Assembly: GCA_964017065.1 (NCBI GenBank)
Contig: OZ024783.1
Location: 18,947,752 to 19,011,751 of the forward strand
DNA from: Haliclona indistincta
Taxonomy: Eukaryota; Porifera; Demospongiae; Haplosclerida; Chalinidae
DNA length: 64,000 bases
Direction: 5' to 3'
Within the stretch, counting starts at the first letter, position 1, and each line of letters begins with the position of its first letter. Position numbers and translations under genes: made by a program. The notes beneath the pieces were generated by a model. It saw nothing but the letters and a program-made list of their open reading frames with translations. It had not been told where the DNA came from and ran no database searches. This document shows positions 10,501 to 22,700 of this stretch, in pieces.

Positions 10501-13500
10501 TTTACTAGTTGCGTGTGCACGCCATTTCTTATTTCCATTTCCGGTTTTCCCATTCTCCATTTCGGTTTTACCACCTCCCGAGCGAGAGCTGGTTGAGCCC
10601 AGCCCGTACTCCTGGGGCGGGGTGGGTGGCTCAGTCCAGTTCAGACTGTAGTGCAGTCCACAAGAAGCCGATCACTACATAGTAGCCGCCTCCTAGCGTG
10701 CCTTACACTGAGGGTATTGTATCTCACGAATAATTATTAATGAGTTTTGATCATTTGATCAGTAGTTGATGACGACTGTAGCAATCATTGTCTGATACTG
10801 CTTACATTATGTTGTGCTCTACTCACAGAATGTGGAACTCTTTAAGGCTTGTGAAGATGGCAATGTCAGTAGAGTGAGTGAGCTCCTTACAAGAGGAGCT
10901 CATGTCAACTATCGTCGTCCTGTTATCAATGTGAGTATTGTTAGTAGTCCATGAGCCAGAGGGGTTGGAGGGTATCATTTTGAGGGACTAAGGTTAATGG
11001 TGATTTTTAGGAAGGTATACATCCCTAGAGTTATAAAATAGATGATAGCATTGTTCTAGAGGTAGCTTTTGGGTTTTATCACAAATTAAATATTAAATGC
11101 GCATAAATTTAACAATTATTTATACTAATTTTTGATCATTTCATTTTTTCATCCACATTTTTCACTGACTTAGACACAGTGAGTGTACACCCTATAGCTC
11201 TTTTGGTTAGACAGGCTGCATAGACAGCATTTTACTCCATTTACCATAATAATTATATCTTGGTAAAAGTCCTTATGCAGTAAAAGAATGACCGATGTGT
11301 GCTGGTTGCAATCTATCAGGTGCAGAACAGCAGTTCTTACAGTAAAGCACAAACCATAGAGCATAAGCTTCCAGTATAATAAAATTTCAGATATGGGGTC
11401 AATTATAATAGAAAGTCATAATAGAAATAACTATACTTAAACTTGATTACTATACATTTACTGAGATACTAATCATCATCTAGAGAATCATGTGTTTGCA
11501 TTCATTATTGGTCTAAATAATATTATGCTAAACAACCATTCTATTGCTATACTACACATGTTGATGACTAAACAGTGTACAAAAATACAGAAATAAAGTT
11601 TGCCTGTTGCCTGTTCGCTATTAGGATAGTTTATTGTGTCTATTACTATTACTTCATTTCTTTATTAATCTTGTCTATTAAAATTACTATTACCCATTGC
11701 ATGCATGTCTGATTGTATTAAGTCATGCAGAATTGTATATTGTATTAATCCTTTGATCAAATCTTTTATTGCTTGGAATAAGATGTCAATAAATTGGTAT
11801 ACAAGACCGATATAAGACGACTTAAGGTGACGGGTAACAGTTCGCCTAATTAATATTCACAAAAATGTTTTTATGCACTGTGCAAAATATGAACACGCTA
11901 GAGCGCTGTGAAGGCCATCAATGAAGACGCTAAACACTGTTCTTTCTCTCTTGAGCTATATTCAACGCTGGGTACTACGCAACTCGGCGACAGCAGGCAC
12001 AATTGGAGAGATAGAAAATTGCAAAACGGGGTGCCACTTTTCGCGCGCGCTGTAACAGTGTCGCTACAGAGTCCATCGTCTACTGATGGGTTAGCATCCT
12101 CCGGAGGGCTGTAGACTATTAACTTGGACGTCTGGGCGACTGGCTCTGAGTAAAACGCAAAATAGTCTTGAAACGCTCGCCATTTTACAGCCTTTTCAGG
12201 ACATTTCGACCCATAACATACAAACAAACAAACTCTCAGCCACGTTTATAGTCTGCAGCCCTCCGCCTACGATTATACAACTGCATTAACCTAGTTAAAG
12301 CCATTACTTGCTTACATTCTGGCTAAAATTTGGCACTCCGTTTTACAACTGCTTCCCAGATCACTACCATAGACTCGAACCGCGAATTGCCCACGCATGT
12401 GGGGCAGTTCGCGGTTAGAGTCTATGATTTGCGTGGGCATTGAGGGCGGTGGGATTTGCGTGGGCACAACTGTTACCCGTCACCTTAACTGTTGTACCAA
12501 CTGCTCTTTAGCTTCTTTTCTTACAATTTTCATCCTCGGCTAACTGGACCTGTCACCTCTCTGGCCTATAATACAGTGCTACCTGGCTGTCCTGCTTAGT
12601 AGTCAGCCCTTGACTTAATAGCATGTATAGTCCTTTGCCTTTCATAATTATATCGGCATGCATAGCTGTTGATTAAATCTCATTTTAGAACATACAGGTG
12701 GTGCCTGCATGAGATCAATAATTAGTCACTATGCTGGTAGAAGGGATGTGCATAAATACTATCTAGTTTAGGAGAAAGCTAGGTACAGAATGCTCCTGCT
12801 AGGTACAGAATGCTTTTGCTAGGCACCATTCCTAATTCAAATCAAGAAACTTATTCTGATTTCTTTAATGCAGGTCTATAGTCTTTACTTTGCTTTAGCT
12901 GCAAAAACTCTTGGCATTGTCTCATCCAATGTATAAGCATGTATGCAATAATGGCTCTGTATACATCTATACTACTATGCAGTATGTAGCAGCAAGTTAC
13001 TTATACCCATCTTCAGGCTGGGTTTTTATACCCATCTTCTCTGGGTTTTAGTTCCACACAAGGAACAAACATGTCCTTATCTTGCTATGACATGCCAAGG
13101 GCATCTGCCTTCAGAGCAGATCACTACAGTCTAAGTATTAATATAGCTTTCTTCGATAATCTTACAGCATGAAGTACATGTATAAGTAGTTTCATTGCTT
13201 GATAATCAGAATCATTGTTGTGAATATGATTAGAGGAGCATGAATTTAATTACTACCTAATCATTATTCAAGCTTGCTAACGTAGATACAAAAACCTTGA
13301 TAAAACACAAAAGCTACCATTTCGGCAATGCTATCACACATTTTCTGATTCTAGATGTGTAGGGCTTCTAAAAAAATACTATGAACCTTAGTCCCTCCAG
13401 ATGATACCAAAAGCCAAAATTTTGGGCTCTGGCTCATGGCCTATAGTGGTCAAATGATGCTAGTAACAGATCCACACATCAGTATCTACTACCACACACA

Positions 13501-13647
13501 GTCAGTGGTTGAGCATTTCGTTCTGTATGTCTGTTAGTGTGTCCATCTCACTACATGTACTGTACATGTGAGCTAGCCCCACCCTACATTGTTGTTATAC
13601 CTGACAAAGAAGAGCATGGTTCACAATAAACTAGTTGACTTTGTCTC

Positions 13648-13745
<98 letters not shown>

Positions 13746-16700
13746 TGTGGGTGCCCTGGTGGTTCAACTGGTGCAGTCTTGGGTTTATACCCAAGAGGAC
13801 ACCGGTTCGAATCCCAGAGCAGGAGGAAAAAATAAAAAAGAACATCACAAGCACTCCAGCCCACCAGCCCACCCATCTGTAAAACGGGTACCTGGTCTTG
13901 TACTGGGGAGCAAAGCACACTGGCTGTGTCTCATTGTCCACTAATGGTAGTTGTGGGACATACGGTGCCCACACCGGCAGTGGGAGGCATAGTTGGTACC
14001 TCCTGCGAGCCTCTTGCCCGGGCTCCAGGAGTGCATGCTCATAGCACCGGCACATCGTACCTGCTTAGTGCACAGGTGCCCTGGCTTGTCCAGGAACGCG
14101 TGACCTGTAATAGGCAGTGAGAGGCTTTTGTGTGTGTGTGTGTGTTTGGTGAGCCTGATCGAGAACAGACTGCATGATCTGAGCTGGTATTTACTGAACG
14201 GTGTTGATCAGTCTCAGTATAGCACCATAAATAATGTTCGTTGCCTCGATCATGTGCTAGCTATAGCCTGTCCTCTCTCTGTTCATCAGTCTCAACGTGT
14301 GCACTCTTGTTGGTCGGGTCTACTGCCGTGAAGAACCGCACACGATGCCTTGTGATGATCTGTGCACTTGCTCACATGTGGTAAAATACTGTCCAATCAA
14401 TAAGAACACAGGAGCATTTATGGAATGTTGTAGGCATAGATAGATACATCACAGAGGACACTGTTTGATCAGTGTGGGACTTGCTATATTGAACAACAGT
14501 TGATTATGTGAAATGTTGCATTGTTTATTAATAATCACTGTGTTGTTGTTATCATTCTCTATACTATTATACAGTACACACCACTTATCGTTAGCTCACG
14601 GCATGGACACACTCAGGTTGTTCGACTACTCCTGTCACAACCTGAGATAGACATCAATGCCAGATCATTGGTAGGTTAGTAGATACACACACATGTGTAT
14701 CTTTCTTTCTGTCGTCTGTCTATAAACTAATTATAGTCGACTATTATGTACTTGGTGAAATTTAGAGTCGAAACAACAGTTCTCGTGAAATTTCAACTTT
14801 ATGCCTTCTTCAGACGGGTCTGAAGAAGGCATTCTCTTTTGATACCATGGTAATGTACTGCCTAAGCAGACAGTATACTAGCTGTGGTGAAGAATTTCTA
14901 ATGTACTTTTAACAAGAGTAAATAATGATAAGAGAGTATCGAACGCCGTATGGCCCCATAGAAACACTCGGTGCGAAGTAACGTGACAGGCACATGAGAA
15001 AAATTACGTATTATTACGCAGCGCTGGTTCATACCACTCTCACTACGTCACTAGTACTGTAGTCTACAAAGCGTTCAATGGCCAAAAGACCAGCTAGTCC
15101 ACTCGAAGAATGCGTCCCAAAGAGAATACCGCCTGATGATCCCAGCAGAGTGACCGTGACGAGTCTTGCGCAAGCTGGACGGGAAACGTTCACCGACAAA
15201 CTGCAGTTTGACATCGTTTCAACAGACAAGCAGGCCGGCCTTCTCGTGGCTGGCTGCAAAACGTTTCACTGGAATCCTCCAGCTGGTTTTCTCTCGCGGA
15301 CTGGGCAGCTGTTCACTCGAACGTCTCGTGCAGCCTTGCTTTAGCCATCGATCACCGATAACAGCACTAGCAATCGAGGGAGGCGTGACGCCTGCGTCAC
15401 AGCTAGGCAGACCAAGATCTGTTTGCGTCATAGAATCACGTGCCTGTCACGTTACTTCGCACAGAGTGTTTCTATGGGGCCATACGGCGTTCGATACTCT
15501 CTTATCATTATTTACTCTTGCTTTTAAGGGTGCAGACCCTAATAACCATTAACTTATTCAGGAATGTACAATTTGGACATTTTTACACACCACAAATGAT
15601 ATTCACTGTTTGTACAAGTACATTAAGGTGGCGGGATGCCACTTTTAATGAGATTCATGACTTTACAGATGGCTATTTCTTTTTTAGCCAAGTCTATCTG
15701 AGCAGACGGAGTTGCAGTGTGCGCTTTGTTTGTCTATAGATAGGCAACGATAATAGCAAGTTTCAGCCACGTAGTGGTCGCCATCACGGAACGATGAGCT
15801 CGCCAGGTGAAGACTAAACACGATCGAGTTTTTACAATTTTTCTTTAGTTGTGTGAAAAGTACGAAGCTAAAACTGCTCCTGCAAGCTCATCTTCCATTC
15901 ATGGAGGAGCCTGCGTATCGATTTCGCCGAGCAATGCTCGTACGTGATACTGCAGCTACGTACTGCCAGACAGTACAGAGTACGCAGCTGTAGTATCGCT
16001 TACGAGCATTGCTCGGCGAAATCCATACGCAGGCTCCTCCAAAGATAGTAGATGAGCTTGCACGAGCAGTTTTAGCTTCGTACTTTTCACACAACTAAAA
16101 AAAATTGTAAGAACTCGATCGTGTTTAGTCTTCACCTGGCGAGCTCATCGTTCCGTGATGGCGACCACTATGTGGCTGAAACTTGCTATTATCGTTGCCT
16201 ATCTATAGACAAACAAAGTGCACATTGCAACTCCGTCTGCACAGATAGACTTGGCTAAAAAAGAAATAGCATCTGTAAAGTCATGAATCTCAGTAAAAGT
16301 GGTATCCCGCCACCTTAACAATACTAATAAGTGACAGTAGCCAGGCAAGATCACGAACAATACATTCCTCAATAAAACTCTGTCTGTGGCCTTCAGAATA
16401 GACCCAAACTTGGATATATGACTATTAGCGACCAGATAAAGACTTTAGCTTAGAGTTTTTTTAATAAACACCCTCTGAGTAGAAAAACCACGAGGTAAGC
16501 AGCTCATAATCGCACTTTCAAGCACAGTACACGAAAAGGCTCTACGTTACTGCCTTCGCCTTGTTGAAGAACGTATATATCCACAATCTGAAGTTCTACT
16601 GCCTGAGTGAACGAAAGTTTTATTAGCCTAAGCATTGTATCTAGCCGCGCCCGTCACGTTTCCGTCTGGCACTTTCAGCGTTCATAATTTGCCATATGTA

Positions 16701-19700
16701 CAGCCTTCGCCAGTCTCCCCTAGCAACGAGCCAAAAATGCATGCGTGGGCGTGACGCTGCACCCTTAAGAATATCTGTCTGTCTGTCACAATACAATCAC
16801 TGATATACCAGACCATGCATGTGTACCGCAGTGCTACAGTAATCTAATTGTTCTCTTGCTCTGGCTTGCTCCGTCCACTAGCAGACTATTGCAGTACATG
16901 TCAAAATTAATGATAATAGTATTTCCTGTGATGTGTAGCTAGACACTATGTGTCATACTGTACTGGTACACAAGCCATCGTCTGATACTGTAATACACTA
17001 GTTACTGTGTTACAGTGCAACCTCGATTATCCGGACCTCGATTATCCGTTCCCTCGATTACCCGGACTAGCTGGAGGAGCTTGTTTTCAGATAATTAGAT
17101 ATTTGGTATGTATAAAAATAATTCTATGATTATAATTAGAGCTTACAATGTTACACGTTATGAATAGAATTAACGGCCATGCTGCTGTTTGCTAGTTGTT
17201 TTCTACAGTTCTATAGCCAAGTGGTCTGGTTTATTTCACCTCCCCACGGTAGGAAACAATGTTTGCATAAACAAGAGAGTGCGATCTCAACGATCTAAGC
17301 CTCTATTGCCATCGTTCGGATGAGTGTGAACGGCCGCCATTTTGATTTCGTTAACGGGAGTTTTTCGGTTATCCGGACTTCTAGAAATTTTCGGTGGCCA
17401 AAACTATCCGGATAATCAAGGTGCACTGTATTACCAACATGTAGACAATTATCGTGATTATCATTATTCATTGATTGATTGGTTCATTGATTGATTTATC
17501 ATTGAACTCATTGAGCATAGTGAGCATGTGCGTGCGTGATTATCTATAAGCAGCTTGGAGTGATAGAAAGCAGAGAGAAGCGCAGTAGTCCGGAGATTCC
17601 TACATGGTCCTACCCGAACCGGATGTTAACAATACGTAAGCATACCGCGAACACTGAGACGGACTACTGGACTTCAATCTACTGAACCGATCCGCCATTT
17701 TGTTTCTAACCGTTGGAACGTCGGGGAGCTATACAGCCACTGAAGGTTCGAAAGTGAGATCCTTGTTAGGACACGGACACATGCAGATACAAATTGGTGA
17801 GGAATTACATAGTTACACACCTGTGACACACTCGAGTTGCTGACCACGTGCACGTGAAAGATTGACAATGTCCTCTGAACGAGCGAAAAAATCAAGAGTT
17901 AGAGGTGGACATAAGGCAGCAGTAACTAGGCGTATCAAAGACGTGGATGATACGATAGCTGCAGCCACGCCAGGAAGCCCATTAGATTTAACAAAGCTAG
18001 CGACGCTAAGAATCAGCCTCCGTGAGAAACTTGATGCATTGAGCAAGCTTGACGAGGAGATATTTGAACTCATCGAAGATGAGACAAAACTCGCGGCTGA
18101 CATTGAGACCGCTGATGCCTTTAAAATGTCTATTCACGCTACTATAATGAAGATAGACGAGCATGGCAAGGCACAGCGCGAGCGCTCCACCTGCGGCATC
18201 AGGTACAGCCACTGCACTAGCACCAACCTCGTGCAACACTCGATTGCCCAAACTACAGCCTCCTTCTTTTGATGGTGATATAACCAAATGGGCCACATTC
18301 TGGGATGTGTTTGATGCCACCATTCACAGAAACGCATCGTTATCTGATATTGACAAGTTCACATACTTGAAGTCATCGCTTCACAGAACGGCACGAGAAG
18401 CCATTGCTGGCCTAACACTTTCTTCCGCAAACTATCGCGAGGCACTCACCATGCATCTTAGAAAAGCGGTTTGGAAATAAGCAGCTAATAATATCTAGAC
18501 ACATGAACATTCTTGTCAGTCTAGAGCCAGTCAGTTCAGGTCATAACGTTTCTGCTTTAAGGCATCTCTATGACCAGGTAGAGTCGCATGTGCGTAGTCT
18601 CAAGTCCAGGGGCGTAACTAGGGTCTGAAGAAAGAGGAGGCGCGCGCGTAAGCGCAGGCGATTTTTTTGAAGTATCTAATTAATATTCATTGAAATGACG
18701 TCATTTCCGCTAATCATTTACTCACAATGTGGGCGTGTTATGTATACAGATTGCAATAAATAGAACTCTGACAGTTAGAGCGAGCTTTTCTGCTTCTGCT
18801 AGGACTCTACTGAGACCGTGCACCTGTTTTGAAAGGTTTGTTTACTTAGCACCTGCCTAAAATCGAGGAGGCAAGTGCCTCCCCTGCCTCTATGGTAGTT
18901 ACGCCCCTGAAGTCCCTTGAAATTACTGCCGACTCTTACCGAAGTTTGCTATTCCCGTTATACTAACCAAGAAACTGCCTGCTGAGATTCGGCTAATAAT
19001 TAGTCGCAAGGTACCAGAGGACGAATGGAAACTAGATGAGGTGATGACCGCGCTGGAAGACGAACTAAAGGCTCGAGAGAGATCGGCACAGCCACACCGA
19101 GAACCTCCTCCCGCTCGTGAAAACAACTGCCCCACAAATTTGTTTGTGATTGGAGGCACACCTACTAATACCTGTTGTTATTGCCGGCAGAACCATCAAC
19201 GACATCTGTGTCAATTAGTACTAGATCCTGAGACACGAAAGCAGTCATTAAGAAGGTCAGGAAGGTGCTTCAATTGCTTGACAAGAGGCCATTTGGGGAG
19301 AGATTGCAGGTCCAAACTACGATGTGCCACTTGTGTAGGACGTCACCATCTTAGCATATGTGACAAGACTGGTCAACACGCAATCCCAAAGAACAAGGAT
19401 ACCGGTGCACGCACTGACAAGAACGTGCACCTCCTTTCGTGCTCAACCCCGGTGCACCTCCTTTCAACCCTGAACACACTACCACCACGGTTTGTTCTAG
19501 CAGTTCTCAAGTCGTATTTCTCCAGACAGCTACGTCTATCATACAGAACCCTGAAACAACAGAAATCCTTGAGGTCCGCTTGCTTCTAGACTCTGGTAGC
19601 CAGAAGTCATACATTAGCGAACGAGCTTGTGAGAAGTTAGGTATCGACGCTTGCGAAGAGCATACACTCACCATTGCAACCTTCGGTTCCGCAGGTAACA

Positions 19701-22700
19701 GAATCTCTTGTCCCATGGTTGAGGTCGGGTCGGTCTGCAATTACAGGACAGCTCGGTCATGAACCTCAAACTGTACGTTGTTCCTAAGATCTGTGAACCA
19801 CTCGCCGTACAGCCGCTCTCTATATGCAACAAGAAACACAAACACATTATTGGCCTGCAATTAGCCGATCCCATCCACTTGCAGTACTAGTGTATCTCTC
19901 CCAGTGGATGTTCTAATTGGAGCAGACGTATATTGGAAGATCGTGACAAACAAATTGCGTCGAGGACCACACGACCAACAACTATTTTCACCAAACTAGG
20001 CTGGGTGCTCTCAGGTCCATCAGATTCTGTCGAACCCTATCACAGGTCAACTAACCTTGTCACCCACGTATACTGCACGTACAAGAGCCCACCCTTGACA
20101 GCCAACTCCAGGCATTTTGGGATCTTGAGACCATGGGTATCTCAAGTGAAGAGAGGTCATTGTATGGCAACCTCGCTGAAGTTATTAAATTTGAGAATGG
20201 GAGGTACAAGTTACCACTCCCATGGAAAGAGACACATGACAGTCTACCGGACAACTACCAGTTAAGTTCAACCAGACTCCAGAGCTTGTTGCGACGCCTG
20301 AAGCATGATCCTGTCATCTTAAGTGAGTACCACCGGATCATGGAAGATCAGCTAAAACAAGGAATAATTGAGCTGGTGCCAACACATGAGTCTGCCCCGA
20401 ATCACATTCATTATCTCCCACATTACCCAGTCGTACGACAAGACAAGTCGACAACAAAGGTCAGCGTAGTTTTTGATGCCTCAGCCAAATCACCTGGTCG
20501 TCCTTCACAGAATGATTGTCTCTTTAAGGGCCCTAAATTTGATCAATTGATTTTCGATATCCTTTTGCGATTCAGAGTTCACCAGATAGCCCTTATAGCT
20601 GACTTATAGAGAAGGCATTTTTGATGATATCAATTGACGAAAGTGATCGTGACGCCTTGAGGTTTCTATGGACTGACGATGCCACCAAGGATCAACCAAT
20701 CATCACAGCCTACAGGTTTACGCGAGTAGTATTCGGAGTTTCATCCAGTCCATTCCTCTTGAACGGAACGGTAAGGCATCATCTCGAACAAAACATAGAA
20801 TGCAACGACGATCTTGTTCGCAAGCTAATTCGTTCAGCTTATGTTGATAATATTTTATCAGGAACTGAAACTGAAGAAGAAGCTTTCAATTTGTATCGAG
20901 AATCAGAAAATATTTCGCGAAGGAGGATTCAACTTGCGAAAGTTTAAAACCAACTCAAGCCTCTTACAAGCACAGATTGACAAGGCTGAAGAACTAACCA
21001 GACTGACACATCAGGGAAGAACATTGCCAGACAAGCCACCAACCCAGAGAGGTCAACCAATCAGTCATGCAGATGCCGAAAAAGTCAAGGTTCTTGGTGT
21101 TCTCTGGAATTCGACACAAGATGTCTTTGTTTTGAACTTTAGTCATTTCCTAGCAGACGTCCCAGAAGCAGAGCTCACCAAGAGATGTGTAGTCAAGGTC
21201 ATATCTGGATATTATGATCCGATTGGGTTCGCTGCTCCAGTTGTGATAAGATTCAAGATTTTCCTTCAGGACCTGTGCCGAGAAGGGATCAACTGGGATG
21301 ACCCACTTCCACATAATTTGCAACTGAAGTGGCACGCACTGTTATCTTGTTTGACTCGATCACTAACACTTACTGTCTCGAGATGTTATTCAGCCAGTCT
21401 CCATCCAGATACAGCTTGCTCACTCATCGGATTCTGTGACGCCTCCAAGTCAGCATATGCCGCTGTTGTCTATCTCTCTATCCAAACCAACTCATCCACT
21501 GCTGATGTCCAGTTTGTTGCTTGCAAAACAAGAGTATCTCCTCTTAAAGAGATTTCTATTCCACGACTTGAGTTATTGTCAGCGTTGTTGTTGAGCGGAT
21601 TGATCTCAAGCGTACAGAGAGTGTTGGAGCCTGAGCTAAACCTCGATACACCTTGCTGCTATGGAGATTCGGAAGTAGCTTTGTACTGGATCAAAGGTAT
21701 TGGAAGAGAGTGGAAGCCTTTTGTGCACAATAGAGTGACCCAAATCAGAAGCATCATTGCACCAGAGAACTGGCACCATTACCCAGGAACTGAGAATCCT
21801 GCCAATCTACCATCACGCAGAGTCAACCCAGAACAGCTATGCAACAGCAAGTTGTGGATACATGGACCAGAATGGTTGTGTAATCTCCAAACACCTACTG
21901 ACGTTGACGACCATGAGATGCCAAGGGCATGTGAAGTTGAAGAAAAGAGATGTGACGCACATACGCTTACCACAGCCATCACCACAAAGGATAATATCGG
22001 TGACTTGATACCCTGTCAAGAATATAGTACCCTGAAGCGACTCTTGCGAGTGACCGCCTATGTCATCAGAGCTGCCAAATATTTCTGCTCCAAGAGATCT
22101 GCCACTGCAAGCAATCAAACAACTCTGACATCGCTAGAGATTGTGAATGTGGAAAGGTATGGATTCGTCAAGCTCAAAGTGAATCACTCGAAGAGAAGGA
22201 ATTCAAACACCTACAAAAACAACTAGGTTTGTTCCATGATGATGAAGGACTGCTGAGGTGTGGCGGTCGACTGCAGAACGCAGAAATTCCCTACGGCACA
22301 AAATATCCACTCTTGTTACCACGCAAACACCACTTCACTTCACTTGTCGTTCAAGAAGCTCACATTTGAGTTCTTCATGATGGTGCCAAGGAAACGCTCA
22401 CAGAAATTCGATCTAGATTCTGGATTGTGAAGGGCCGATCACTAGTCAAGAGCATAATTCACCGCTGTACAACCTGCAAGAAGCATGAGGGAGCACCATA
22501 TGGAGATCCACCACCCCCTCCCTTGCCTGAATTTAGAGTGACACAAAATCTAGCCTTCACTATTACAGGGGTCGATTTTGCAGGTCCTCTGTTTGTCCGT
22601 AACCGATATTCCTCCAGCAATAAGGTATGGATTGTCCTCTTCACGTGTTTGGTAACTCGTGCTGTTCATCTAGATGTTGTGTCTGACATGCTTACAGGAA

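Larger units (their letters stand above)
7627..10579. mobile_element. 2.95 kb TIR element with 9-bp target duplication, in intron 1 of the ANK gene
   Basis: Both ends are long, imperfect inverted repeats of about 200 bp that begin GGGAGGTGGTAAAACC. They also share the internal blocks CCAAACCCAAGACCC and CTTCGCTTAACGGCGCCCAG. The 9-base GAGCGAGAG flanks both ends (7618-7626 and 10580-10588). The module B intron has no such insertion at the matching place (56088-56120 region). Nested inside are a TTAA-flanked MITE, an 844-bp foldback and a small hairpin. Subterminal repeats of the form CTGTTAGGTCCATACTGGGCA occur at 10370-10440. TIR length and duplication size fit Mutator-like elements. A 170-aa minus-strand open frame (10362-9850) is not recognised. 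Confidence 0.75.

Noticed and set aside
13621..14055. Open frames over the GT tracts and SINEs
   Set aside because: His/Thr and Cys/Val runs are dinucleotide translation, and the SINE-derived parts repeat at several loci in both orientations.
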